Source: Treponema sp. | GTDB lineage: Bacteria > Spirochaetota > Spirochaetia > Treponematales > Breznakiellaceae | DNA length: 60,383 bases | Assembly (NCBI GenBank): GCA_009788065.1 | Contig: WQSF01000006.1 | Coordinates: forward strand, 1-60,383 | Direction: 5' to 3' | Shown here: positions 6,592-16,662 of the stretch, piece by piece | How the letters are laid out: the number at the start of each line of letters is the position of its first letter | Position numbering within the stretch: the first letter of the stretch is position 1 | The notes under the pieces: generated by a model | The model's input: the letters and a program-made list of their open reading frames with translations, nothing else | What the model was told of the DNA's origin: nothing | Databases searched by the model: none | Translations under genes and position numbers: made by a program

Positions 6592-9500
6592 ATGAAGAAA
6601 TTCGCTTTTTTATTAATATTTTTTATTTTTCTCGCCGGAGTTGCGCAGGGAGCAGAGTATACATGGACAGGAGACGGAGGAGACAATACTTGGGAAAACG
6701 AAGCTAACTGGTTAGTTGGCGGATCTCCGGCAGATACTGATGAAATTCCGGGGTCCGATCCATCTGATACTGTAATAATTGATACTAATGCAACAATAAC
6801 TATTGCAAATCCTGTTTTATTAGATTCTATTACAATTGACCCGAGTTTTACTTTAAATTTGAATTCCGGCAGTTTAACTGTTAATGAGTTAACCGTAAAC
6901 GGCAGTATGATTTTTAACGGCAGTATGATTGTGACAGGAACATGGACTGTTGGCGCGCCCGGAACATTTGCGCATAGCGGCGGAACTGTAACTTTCAATA
7001 GCGGCGCGTTTGTACACAGCAATAACATTTTTAATAATGTTATTTGTAGCGGAAATGTCAGTTTTACAGGAAATAATACTTTTTCGTCATTAACGGTTAA
7101 TGATAACGCAGTTGTATCTTTTGCTGATAACAGCGAACAGGTGATAATTACCGGTTTAACGACAAGAGAGGATTCTGTATTAACCGCTATTACAAAACTT
7201 GCGCGGTGGAAATTAATAACTCCGGCAATTATAAATTTTAATAATGTAGACACTTCTACAACAATTTCATGGTGCGAATCCGACAGATTTTTAGGCTGGT
7301 TCGACGGATACACAGCCATAAATGGTAATAACAATATCGGAATATTTTATGAAAGCGGAACCGCAATTTGGACAGGTTCACAAGGCAGCGCCGGACAAGG
7401 CTTATGGAATAACAACGGCAACTGGCTGCCCGCTTCGCCTGTCGGTAACACATCCGCGATAATTATTATTCCACAGACTGCTAATCATCCTGTACTGGAC
7501 GTTAATGTTGAATGTAAAAGCCTGACAATCGAAAGCGGCGCTGTTTTGGATTTAAAAGGATTTGATCTGTCAGTTGCAACAACTATTACAAACAGCGGCG
7601 AAATAGAACTTTATGGCGCCTCGAATCAGGTGACATATTCTTCGCTGTTATCCGATGCCGCAAGTATAATACGTTATTACAATGACACGCCTGGTGAAAC
7701 GGCATATTGGGAATTTGGCGGCGATTATAAGAATTTAATTATAAATAACTCTGTTATTATGGCTGCAAATACCGGTATGGATTTAATTGTCAGCGGCGCT
7801 GCCGAACTTGGATCTGCTTTAAATATAAAATCGGCTGAAATAACAGGAGCTGTAACAGGTACAAATATTAATATAACAGCCGCAGGCTATATAAAACTTA
7901 ATGGCGCCAACAACGCGGCGGCGGTAAATCTTACAGGAAACGGCGAAATTTCATACAACAGTGTCAGAACAGCAGTGGTAACAGCCGTTCTAACCAACAA
8001 TAGTAGTGTTACAGGCGAAACAACGATAACCGCCGCTGGTAAGCTGATTGCGCACGGCATAACAGGCGGCGTTGTATCGCTGGAAGCCGGCGAGATTGAA
8101 ATAACCGCCGATATTGACTGTCGCAGCCTTGTGCTGAATGCCGGAACCACAGGAGCTGTCACGATAAACGGCAGCAGCAATGTTATAACAGTATCAAAAG
8201 GGAATAATGCGGCAGATCACAACGCGGTTGCGGCGGTATATATTATCGCAGGAATATTTGATGGAAGCGGCGATATTTTTCTTAATTCACCAAACGGATT
8301 GGTATGCGCTAATATCTATAATGAGATAAAATATTCAGGCAATGTTACAGGAGACAGAATTCATTATCATGCTCCGGCAGGTAAAAATATTATCTATGCG
8401 ACGCATGGAACTAATCTTTCATCATACAGCAATTATCTTTACATCGAAGCTGACAGCGTTCAACTTGACGAGATTGATCTTTCCGCGACAGGCAATGTTC
8501 ATATAATAAATATTACCTCAGGTAAAGGCAAAGCGAATCAGCGTAATGTAAGATTCGACACAGACGGAATTATTAATATAACAGGCGATTACTATTCTTC
8601 GGGTGATCTTAGCCTTATATCAACCGCAGGCTTTAATTATAACGGCAGCGGAATTGTAATTACTTCAGGCGGAAAACTCAGTATTGATGCCGCCGGTAAT
8701 ATAAATCTGAATCAAAATCACAATATTACTGAACTGAATCTTAAAGGTTCAGGTAATATAACTTACAACAGCGTAAGCGGATCTGATGTAATTGTGTCAA
8801 TTAATAAAACAGCCGCAGGCGGAACAACAACTTTAGGCGCTGTAGAAAAATTAATAATAAACGGTATTACAAACGGCGGGACTGTTAATGTAAACGCTAA
8901 AAATATCGATATAACAGGCGCTGTGACAGGCGGCGTTGTAACATTATCTGCTGAAAATATAAATATAACAGCGCCTGTAAATTGTGAAAGGTTTGCGGTA
9001 AATGCGTCCCACACTTCAGGCGCCGTTACGATAGGAGCGTTGATAACTGCCAGCGGTTCAGTTGATTGCGGCACTAGCGCTGCGGTGTACATAATGACAT
9101 GGAACTTTGCGGGGACAGGCAATATTAACCTTACAAATGGAACAGGAGCGGTGTGTGTACATCAATATGATTCGCCGACATACACAGGCGCGGTTACAGG
9201 CAATCGTATCCATTACCATTACCATATACCTGATAATACACATATTGTTTATCGCGCAGGAATTGATAACGGAGGATTTTCACTGCCGGTTCCTGGTCCG
9301 TATAGATATCTCAGAGCGGATGATAATCTTGGCGCGAATATAGCATATTCAACTTATGGAAGCGGGAATATTTATATTTTTGAAATACCGGCAAGCGGCG
9401 GTTATGAAAACAGCAGAAATCTTACTTTTTCAACAGGCGTTAGCGGAGTTATTGAATTATTAGGCGATTATTATTCTACAGGCAATCTTAATTTTTATCC

Positions 9501-12500
9501 CGGAGTCAACGGCGACGGCGTTAAAATTTCAAGCGAAAATATTTCGCTCGGCGGCGCGTTTGAAGTACACGGAAAAATTACATTGGACAACGATAATATA
9601 GAAATAACAGCGTCTAAAATAATTTTAAATGAAATAATCGAAGGAAAAAACTCGCTGACAATAAACGGTCCAACCACGCTTTATGGCGGCGTAAGCGGCA
9701 TAGGCGAATTAATTTTAAACGATAATTTAATATTAGGCAGTGATGTCGTAATTAACGCCGATTATACAGAATTGGATGAAGTAGACGGATATAATCACTC
9801 ATTAACAATTAACGCATTACCGGTTAGCGGACACGCGGAATTAAAAAATAATATCAACGCAATCGCCAATCTTGATATAAACGGTAATGTTATATTGGGC
9901 GGCGATGTAGTAATTACGGCGGCAACCGTAAAGTCAGGTGATATAGACGCGGATAATAATTCACTGGAAATTAACGGCAGTATTATCAGTAATGTAGTAA
10001 ATATTACAAATGGAAAAGTTATAAAACTTGATGGGAATAATTACGCCGCGGCAGTAAATCTAAACGGTAATGGTGAAATTTCATACAACAGTGCAAGAAC
10101 GTCGGAAATAACAGCCAATGTAACTAATAATGATAATGTTACAGGTGAAACAACGATAAACGCTTTAAGAAAACTGACTGTAAGCGGTATGTCAGGCGGT
10201 ATTGTATCCCTAAAAGCCGCCGAGATAGAAATAACCGCTGATATTAACTGTCACAGCCTTACCATGAATACCACAACAGCAGGAATAACAGCAAATGCAA
10301 GCATCGTAAGCGATGAACTTGCTGTCAGCGCTTCAGGCAATATTAATCTGGCTCATGATAATGATGTTCCTGCGGTTAGTATTTCTGCTTCAGGCAATAT
10401 TATATATAATAGTATAAGCGCATCTGACGTAACCATGTCAATTAATAAAACAACCGCAGGCGGAACGTCAACAATAACCGCGGCAGGGAAATTAATCGTA
10501 GACGGTATCACAACCGGCGGTACAGTAAATGTAACAGCGCAGAATATCGATCTTCACAGCCCGATTACTGTTAACGGATCTCTTGCCTTATATTCAAGCG
10601 ACGATATTGATATAAACGGCGCTGTCGGCGGATCAGGCAGTTTAACTTTAAATGCGGATACAAACGCGGATAACAACGGAGATGTAAATGTATCTGCTCC
10701 TGTTAACATCGGCGGAATATTTAATCATTACAGCGGCGGAAACCTCAATTTAGCGGCAAATATTACCGCGAATGCCGGTGTTGTTTTCAATAATGATGTT
10801 AATTCAAACATTGTCGTTATAACCGCAAACGCAGGTACTATCAATATTAATAATAAATTTAATTTAAACGGAACAACTACTTTTGCGTCTGAAGTAAGAT
10901 TGGGAAGCGGTGAAATTGAGTTTGGTGGAGACGGCGCAGGCGACACAGTTATATTTAACGTTATATCAGGCGCATCAAGCTCGATCAAAATAACAGACGC
11001 GGATGTACGATTTAACGGAAACGTAAGCGTAAATAATGTCTCTGTCGAAAACGTTAATGCAGCCAGTGTTAACACAACGATTAACGCGGATATTACTACT
11101 GCAGGAAATCAATTATACCAAAGCGCCGTCGATATGAACGGCAATCCTATATTAATTTCTCTTAACGGCGATATTGAATTTACAAGAGGGGATTCCGCCG
11201 ATGTAATTAACTCAATCGGCAGCATAATAAAATTAGTTTCGGGTAACGATATAATTATAAATATTCCAATCGTAAACGCGGTTCAGTTATCCGCATCGGC
11301 GCAAAATGGAAAAGTTTCAATTTACGAAACACATACGACAAGTAATGGGGTTGAAAATGAAGCTGCGTCAATATTCATTTTTGCAAATGAATTTGAAGTA
11401 TTAACAACGGCTGCCGATTCGATTATTCCGGGTAGTACAGGACAACTTTGTTTACTTTTAAATAATCCTGTCGGCTGGACGGATACAGATAGTGTCGTTG
11501 ACGGCGACCGCTGGCATCAGCATATTCCGATAATTCTCCCCGCCGGGATGCATCTTGTTATTTACAACAGCTCTGTAACTGATATTAATGATCTTGAACT
11601 GGTTTTTGATCCTGTTTATTATCATTATCAGGATTCCGGTACCCTTAATGCAGGCGATTTATTAACAGTTGGCCTTGGTAATAATATTTATATCTACAAT
11701 GTAAGTAATAATGATGATTCTGCGCCAATGTTAAATTTAATTGCTCCAGGCGGCGGATACATTGAATTCTATGAAGAATATAAATCATCGGGTATTAATC
11801 TTCATGCCGGAACAGGCGGAATAAGATTAAAAGATGCTGATATAACCATTACAGGTTCCTTTAACACGAACGGCGCTAGCTTAATACTCGATGGAACAGA
11901 AAATAAAATAACCGCAGGCGGTATAATAATAAACGGCGGTATACGTGATTCAGGCGCATTAGCGGTTTTAACATTAAACGCAGCCGGTAATATATTAATG
12001 ACAAGCGACATAGGAACAAGCGCAGCCCGTCTTGGAGATATTATAATCGAAGACGGTGATGTTTCCTTTAATACGGCAAATCCTGCGTATGTAAAAAATT
12101 ACACACAGGAAGAACCCGCTTCTTTGGTTAATACGAACACAGTGGAAATAAATGTTGCAGAAAATGTTGAATTTAAAGGTTCTGTCAATGTGACAAACGC
12201 GTTAACAATCGCAGGAAATGTGATATTTAACGCCGGTGTAAACGCAGTAAACGCAGGTTCATTGCACGTAACAGAAAACGCCGAATTCAAAAGTACCGTC
12301 GTTGTGGCAAACGCGCTAACAATCGCAGGAAACGCCGTTTTTAGCGCCGGTATTACCGCAGGTTCATTACATGTATCAGGTACAACCGAGATTGGCGCGG
12401 TTTCAACGGTAACTATAACTACAACCGCCGCCGCAGGTCAAATATATACAGGAGATGTAACTCTTACAGGCAATGTTCAGTTTGCTTCGGGAACACAAGG

Positions 12501-15500
12501 CGATGTCGAGCTTGGATTAATTCACGGCGGCGGTCATAACCTTACAAGTGGTTATGACCTTACAATTAACTCCGCAAATTCCGCTGTTATGAACGGTACC
12601 GGAGCAGGCAGTGATATTAATATATTAAACATTACAACAAATGATAAAGTTTCATTTAACTCAAGCCAGTTAAACGCCGCCACGCTCACGGTAACCGGAA
12701 ACAGCGAAATAAACGCGGATATTCACACAACAGGCGCTCAGAATTTTAACGGCAATGTTGATTTTGGAAGCGAACAGCATACATTAACAAGTACCGGAAG
12801 CGCCATTACAGTTCCAACTGCCGGAAAAGTATCGGGAACCGCCGGTGTTGTTATAAACGCATCTCAGGGTATATCAATGACAAATACCGCCAACGATTTA
12901 AGCGGACCAGTGTCATTAAATAATAATCAAGGTACCGCGAGCGGTACTGTTAATTTTGTAACAACAGGAACAATTACATTAACAGGCGAAAATATCGGAA
13001 GACAATTCAATATTACTGCTTCAAAAATAGATTCAGGATTTATAAAAGCCGCAAATCTTACGGTTATTTCCAATCTTGGTATTATACTAAGCGGAGATAA
13101 CGAGATAACTTCAACTGTATCATTAACCAATAACGGTAATCCTGACACCGACAGCGGTATTATTTCATTTAAAAATATTTCAACCGGAAATCCGACACTA
13201 GCTGTATCAAATAATATTGGAAATATACACATAACAGCCGCAGGAGATATAACTACATCAGCGCCTATTAACGCGCTTAAAGGAGTAATTGAACTTGAAT
13301 CAAGCGGAGATGTAAATATTAATCATAATATAAGTGGAATACGATTAATAATATCGGCTGATACCGTTACAGTCGCCGCCGCGGCTGGAATTGTAACAGA
13401 ACATCACGGAGAACATGGTACTGACGCGTCAATTTATATTAATGCCGGCGCTTTAATTCTTCCAGCTTCCAGCATGAATATTATTCCAGGGCTTTCAGGA
13501 AAGATTTGCGTTACTACTGTATTTACCTCCAATGGAAGAGTTGCTCCTGACAGGATATGCGATCATGGAATTGGAATAGTACCTTCGCAAATCAATATTG
13601 TATACGGTGATAATCCGCCGCAAAGTATATATACTGATGGTTTATATTATAGAATTAATTCCTCTGATAATATTGGAACTACAGTATCTTATACTGTCGA
13701 TCCCGGTTTTCACATTATTATAATTGACACTAAAAATAATAATTACGCGGCAAACCGTACGGTAACATTTAAAACAAGCGGCGCATCGGATAATGATTAC
13801 ATCGAATTCCGAGGAGATCAAACATATCATCATTCGTCAACAGGCGATCTTACGCTTGTCGGAAATGTAATAATAGCAGGCAAGGTAAATATATCAAATG
13901 CATGTGTTATTCAGGAAGAAAATACCTCGCTTACCATCGAAGAAAACGCTTCATTAAAATTAGTTAACGGCGGCTCATGGCTTATTGGCAAAGGTTTTGC
14001 TTACCCTGACGGCTTTACGGGAATATACGGTTCTCTGATAATGAATAACCATTCAACGCTGACTGCCGAAAGATTTATTCTGGAAGGTGACTCAGCTAGC
14101 GAAAAATTTGTTGTTAATAAGCTTGGCGCGCAAAGAGCAGCATTTGAATTAACAGGAAATGTAAACATTGGAGATTATGTAGATTACACAGGCGATTATC
14201 CGCTGTTGTATATACATATGGCAGGATCAGGGACGCAGAGTATTACAACATGGAATTATATAGGAAGTCTTCAGATAGAGCAGAACTCAGAAACTGTTTT
14301 ATTAAGCGATCTTGAAATCCACGGCGAGGTAATAATAAATAATCCGAATAGTCTGGACGCCGGAAATTTCGATATAGTTCTCAGAGCCGCGCTTACAGAT
14401 ACGGCAAGATACGGCAATTCCGCCAAATTAGGCAGGTGGCGGATAGTAAACGGTTCCATTGATACGTCGGCAGGAGCTTCTATTATTTTAAAGAAATTAA
14501 ATCCTGGCGATACTGTCTTCTTCGAGATAATCGGTAATACTGTCTGGAAAAGATTTATTTGCCATAATGAACTTCGCACGACTATACGATTTTCGGCGTA
14601 TCCCGACAAGCATAAATTCATTGATGAATTTTCCGTTATGGTTGATGACAGCGCGAATCCGGCGGATCGTATAACAATCACAAGATATACAGATAATGTA
14701 AACTGGCTTTACAGTTATGATAATACTTCAATTGTTCCGCCCGCGAACGGACTTCCGACCGCGTATGAAGCAAGCCAGTATAACAGATTCTGGAATTTGA
14801 CAGTTAGTAACGCCAATATTGTTAAATTTAAACATATCCGTCTTTTCTTCAGCTATACCGATACCAGTATAATTTTAGATACTGTAATTGACAGCATTGA
14901 AGCGTTTCCGTTCTATATTGCGGGCGCAAAAAGCTATTTTAATCATAACTGGCGCGAAGACAGACCGCATATTGTTTACAGTTTTCTGGAAGACGCTGAC
15001 GGCAACGGAAGAGCGGACAGAATTAGAGCGCAGACATCTGTGGTGTTTGACACAAACCTGTCAGGCAGTTTCGATAATTTTACAGTAACTGTGGACGGTT
15101 ATACAGTAAAACGCTATGAATTTGTAATCGATACAGATTATGATTCTTTCTACATAGTTTTAAATGAAGAAGCGCATCATTCTCTCTATAACGGAAATCC
15201 TGTTACATGGCAAATAAAAACAAATACAACTCTTAAAGATAAAAAAGGAAGATTGTTAGGCGCGCAAAGCGGCGCGACTTACAGCTCGATTCCTCCGCGG
15301 ATAAGTTACGCTTTAACCCTGCCGAATCATCCGCAGACAGTTATACAAATGTCTCAATCTGTAGGACCTAACGGCTTGTCGCCGGCTTATATCAATTCGG
15401 AATCTGTCAGCGGTTTGAAATCATTGTATCCCGTTATAAGCGGCTTATTCAGCGTTGAAGAACTTGAGAATAATCCGCCTGTAGGAGACGCTCCTGTAAC

Positions 15501-16638
15501 AAACGCTTATTTTACAATGCAGGGTTTATGGAGTTCTGAAGATAAGCTAAATATAGATCCCGATTATTCTCCCAAATATCCGCTTAACTGGAATTATTCA
15601 GGGTATTCTGATATTGTTTCGCAGACATTCGTTTCTCCTTACCGTGTTTTAACGCCTGAGATGATGAAAAAACTCGTTGAATGGAATAAAAATCCTATCG
15701 CGTCAAATTTGGTAATGCCGATTGATTTTGAAAACGGAGGCGATTTAATAACACGGCGCAGTACAGACATTCTTGTTTCAAGAGCGCCTGCCGACGCAAA
15801 TGATAATACTTATTTTATATGGCCTGTATGGGCAAAGAATTCAGGACAAAATAATTCTTCAGAAAACACAAAAACCATTTATGATTTTGACGGCAGTGAA
15901 TATCTTGGAAGCAGCGCCGCCGTAAATTTACAATCGCGGATAAATTCGTCGCTGTCAGGCGACACGGAAATTTTCTGGTCTGTAAATGTTCCCGAGCGAT
16001 TCAGAAATCCTGGAGCGTTGCCTTCCAGAGGAAAATCAGGCGGATTGTGGATACCGGATTTATCAGATTCCGCCGGTAATACGCCTCTTTATTTTTACGC
16101 TCCTTCGCCTGATAAGAATATAAGCAGAAGTACGGTTGCTGATAACGGTTCTTTGTTATTTAATCATAGCCTTACCGCGAATCCGCCGTTTGCAAGCGGA
16201 AGCAAAGTTGAATTTGTCTACCGCCTTAGCGGTGATTCAGACATGATTGTCGCGCGTCTTGAAATTCCGCGCGGTTCGTCAAGTATTCCTTCCGACTGGT
16301 ACAAATTAATCACTCCGTTTAGTTTTGACATTCAAGATGTAAGGGAACAGCGCGGAGGCGTGACAATTCTTAACAATGTCATTAATCCGGTTACAGGCGA
16401 ATCCACTTATATCCGTTATGTATTACTCCGTCCCGGCAGAGTAACGATTCAGGTTCATACACTGGACGGATCTTTGGTTAAATCAATTAGGCGCAACGAA
16501 CACCGTGATACAGGCGAATACACGGAAAGCTGGGATGGAACAAATAACGGAGGAAGACCTTTAGCGCGCGGCATTTATTTTATCCGCGTTGTCGGTCCCG
16601 ATATAGACGAAATCAGAAAGGTAATGGTTGTTAGATAA
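6592..16638 (+). CDS. Giant exported beta-repeat surface protein with FlgD-like C-terminus
   Basis: This 3348-residue protein starts with a signal peptide (MKKFAFLLIFFIFLAGVAQG then AEY). Near the mature N-terminus and again near residue 260 are W-x-G...W-x-N...NW motifs. Most of the chain is Asn/Gly/Thr/Ile/Ala-rich and highly repetitive, as in right-handed beta-helix adhesins and filamentous haemagglutinin-like proteins. Visible duplications include residues about 433-517 against 1142-1227, and a module of about 130 residues present four times (about 556-680, 838-971, 1613-1741, 2296-2424) with a D/N-R-x-H/C-x-H core. Beyond about residue 2600 the repeats give way to a more globular region. 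The last 80 or so residues form a FlgD-type Ig-like domain (LDGSLVKSI, SWDGTNNGGR, ARGIYFIRV). No autotransporter barrel is present, so export beyond the periplasm is unexplained. A surface or adhesive role is inferred. Confidence 0.75.
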   Translation: MKKFAFLLIFFIFLAGVAQGAEYTWTGDGGDNTWENEANWLVGGSPADTDEIPGSDPSDTVIIDTNATITIANPVLLDSITIDPSFTLNLNSGSLTVNELTVNGSMIFNGSMIVTGTWTVGAPGTFAHSGGTVTFNSGAFVHSNNIFNNVICSGNVSFTGNNTFSSLTVNDNAVVSFADNSEQVIITGLTTREDSVLTAITKLARWKLITPAIINFNNVDTSTTISWCESDRFLGWFDGYTAINGNNNIGIFYESGTAIWTGSQGSAGQGLWNNNGNWLPASPVGNTSAIIIIPQTANHPVLDVNVECKSLTIESGAVLDLKGFDLSVATTITNSGEIELYGASNQVTYSSLLSDAASIIRYYNDTPGETAYWEFGGDYKNLIINNSVIMAANTGMDLIVSGAAELGSALNIKSAEITGAVTGTNINITAAGYIKLNGANNAAAVNLTGNGEISYNSVRTAVVTAVLTNNSSVTGETTITAAGKLIAHGITGGVVSLEAGEIEITADIDCRSLVLNAGTTGAVTINGSSNVITVSKGNNAADHNAVAAVYIIAGIFDGSGDIFLNSPNGLVCANIYNEIKYSGNVTGDRIHYHAPAGKNIIYATHGTNLSSYSNYLYIEADSVQLDEIDLSATGNVHIINITSGKGKANQRNVRFDTDGIINITGDYYSSGDLSLISTAGFNYNGSGIVITSGGKLSIDAAGNINLNQNHNITELNLKGSGNITYNSVSGSDVIVSINKTAAGGTTTLGAVEKLIINGITNGGTVNVNAKNIDITGAVTGGVVTLSAENINITAPVNCERFAVNASHTSGAVTIGALITASGSVDCGTSAAVYIMTWNFAGTGNINLTNGTGAVCVHQYDSPTYTGAVTGNRIHYHYHIPDNTHIVYRAGIDNGGFSLPVPGPYRYLRADDNLGANIAYSTYGSGNIYIFEIPASGGYENSRNLTFSTGVSGVIELLGDYYSTGNLNFYPGVNGDGVKISSENISLGGAFEVHGKITLDNDNIEITASKIILNEIIEGKNSLTINGPTTLYGGVSGIGELILNDNLILGSDVVINADYTELDEVDGYNHSLTINALPVSGHAELKNNINAIANLDINGNVILGGDVVITAATVKSGDIDADNNSLEINGSIISNVVNITNGKVIKLDGNNYAAAVNLNGNGEISYNSARTSEITANVTNNDNVTGETTINALRKLTVSGMSGGIVSLKAAEIEITADINCHSLTMNTTTAGITANASIVSDELAVSASGNINLAHDNDVPAVSISASGNIIYNSISASDVTMSINKTTAGGTSTITAAGKLIVDGITTGGTVNVTAQNIDLHSPITVNGSLALYSSDDIDINGAVGGSGSLTLNADTNADNNGDVNVSAPVNIGGIFNHYSGGNLNLAANITANAGVVFNNDVNSNIVVITANAGTININNKFNLNGTTTFASEVRLGSGEIEFGGDGAGDTVIFNVISGASSSIKITDADVRFNGNVSVNNVSVENVNAASVNTTINADITTAGNQLYQSAVDMNGNPILISLNGDIEFTRGDSADVINSIGSIIKLVSGNDIIINIPIVNAVQLSASAQNGKVSIYETHTTSNGVENEAASIFIFANEFEVLTTAADSIIPGSTGQLCLLLNNPVGWTDTDSVVDGDRWHQHIPIILPAGMHLVIYNSSVTDINDLELVFDPVYYHYQDSGTLNAGDLLTVGLGNNIYIYNVSNNDDSAPMLNLIAPGGGYIEFYEEYKSSGINLHAGTGGIRLKDADITITGSFNTNGASLILDGTENKITAGGIIINGGIRDSGALAVLTLNAAGNILMTSDIGTSAARLGDIIIEDGDVSFNTANPAYVKNYTQEEPASLVNTNTVEINVAENVEFKGSVNVTNALTIAGNVIFNAGVNAVNAGSLHVTENAEFKSTVVVANALTIAGNAVFSAGITAGSLHVSGTTEIGAVSTVTITTTAAAGQIYTGDVTLTGNVQFASGTQGDVELGLIHGGGHNLTSGYDLTINSANSAVMNGTGAGSDINILNITTNDKVSFNSSQLNAATLTVTGNSEINADIHTTGAQNFNGNVDFGSEQHTLTSTGSAITVPTAGKVSGTAGVVINASQGISMTNTANDLSGPVSLNNNQGTASGTVNFVTTGTITLTGENIGRQFNITASKIDSGFIKAANLTVISNLGIILSGDNEITSTVSLTNNGNPDTDSGIISFKNISTGNPTLAVSNNIGNIHITAAGDITTSAPINALKGVIELESSGDVNINHNISGIRLIISADTVTVAAAAGIVTEHHGEHGTDASIYINAGALILPASSMNIIPGLSGKICVTTVFTSNGRVAPDRICDHGIGIVPSQINIVYGDNPPQSIYTDGLYYRINSSDNIGTTVSYTVDPGFHIIIIDTKNNNYAANRTVTFKTSGASDNDYIEFRGDQTYHHSSTGDLTLVGNVIIAGKVNISNACVIQEENTSLTIEENASLKLVNGGSWLIGKGFAYPDGFTGIYGSLIMNNHSTLTAERFILEGDSASEKFVVNKLGAQRAAFELTGNVNIGDYVDYTGDYPLLYIHMAGSGTQSITTWNYIGSLQIEQNSETVLLSDLEIHGEVIINNPNSLDAGNFDIVLRAALTDTARYGNSAKLGRWRIVNGSIDTSAGASIILKKLNPGDTVFFEIIGNTVWKRFICHNELRTTIRFSAYPDKHKFIDEFSVMVDDSANPADRITITRYTDNVNWLYSYDNTSIVPPANGLPTAYEASQYNRFWNLTVSNANIVKFKHIRLFFSYTDTSIILDTVIDSIEAFPFYIAGAKSYFNHNWREDRPHIVYSFLEDADGNGRADRIRAQTSVVFDTNLSGSFDNFTVTVDGYTVKRYEFVIDTDYDSFYIVLNEEAHHSLYNGNPVTWQIKTNTTLKDKKGRLLGAQSGATYSSIPPRISYALTLPNHPQTVIQMSQSVGPNGLSPAYINSESVSGLKSLYPVISGLFSVEELENNPPVGDAPVTNAYFTMQGLWSSEDKLNIDPDYSPKYPLNWNYSGYSDIVSQTFVSPYRVLTPEMMKKLVEWNKNPIASNLVMPIDFENGGDLITRRSTDILVSRAPADANDNTYFIWPVWAKNSGQNNSSENTKTIYDFDGSEYLGSSAAVNLQSRINSSLSGDTEIFWSVNVPERFRNPGALPSRGKSGGLWIPDLSDSAGNTPLYFYAPSPDKNISRSTVADNGSLLFNHSLTANPPFASGSKVEFVYRLSGDSDMIVARLEIPRGSSSIPSDWYKLITPFSFDIQDVREQRGGVTILNNVINPVTGESTYIRYVLLRPGRVTIQVHTLDGSLVKSIRRNEHRDTGEYTESWDGTNNGGRPLARGIYFIRVVGPDIDEIRKVMVVR
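7888..8140 (+). repeat. Intragenic repeat A, copy 1 (residues ~433-517 of giant protein)
   Basis: This segment encodes GNGEISYNSVRT followed by TGETTITAAGKL and AGEIEITADIDCRSL. It closely matches copy 2 at about 10015-10269 (GNGEISYNSART, TGETTINALRKL, AAEIEITADINCHSL), indicating duplication inside the gene. Confidence 0.8.
10015..10269 (+). repeat. Intragenic repeat A, copy 2 (residues ~1142-1227)
   Basis: Diverged duplicate of 7888-8140. It is followed by a second duplicated block: SGNIIYNSISASDV...NKTTAGGT at about 10391-10531, matching SGNITYNSVSGSDV...NKTAAGGT at about 8750-8890. The order of blocks is therefore conserved, with the interval between them altered. Confidence 0.8.
12148..12366 (+). 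repeat. Intragenic tandem repeat in giant protein
   Basis: Two adjacent copies of about 36 residues share the pattern V/AEFK then ALTIAGN, V/AF or IFNAG and AGSLHV, then a third, weaker copy begins at TEIGAVSTVT. The short spacing suggests recent tandem duplication of beta-helix rungs. Confidence 0.7.
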
Positions 16639-16662
16639 AGAATGCGGGATAGGGAATAGAGA

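Noticed and set aside
6498-7334. A 278-codon open frame on the minus strand across the start of the giant gene
   Set aside because: It is antisense to a clearly real coding sequence. Its low-complexity Val/Ile/Pro/Leu content mirrors the Asn/Gly/Thr-rich plus strand; no Shine-Dalgarno site or promoter was seen.
7888-12366. Repeats in the giant gene as a CRISPR or satellite array
   Set aside because: The repeats are diverged, in frame and of unequal spacing, and encode protein; there are no uniform spacers or cas genes.
16384-16638. Type IX secretion sorting signal at the end of the giant protein
   Set aside because: The sequence fits a FlgD-type Ig domain at least as well, and no type IX genes are visible; kept only as an open question.
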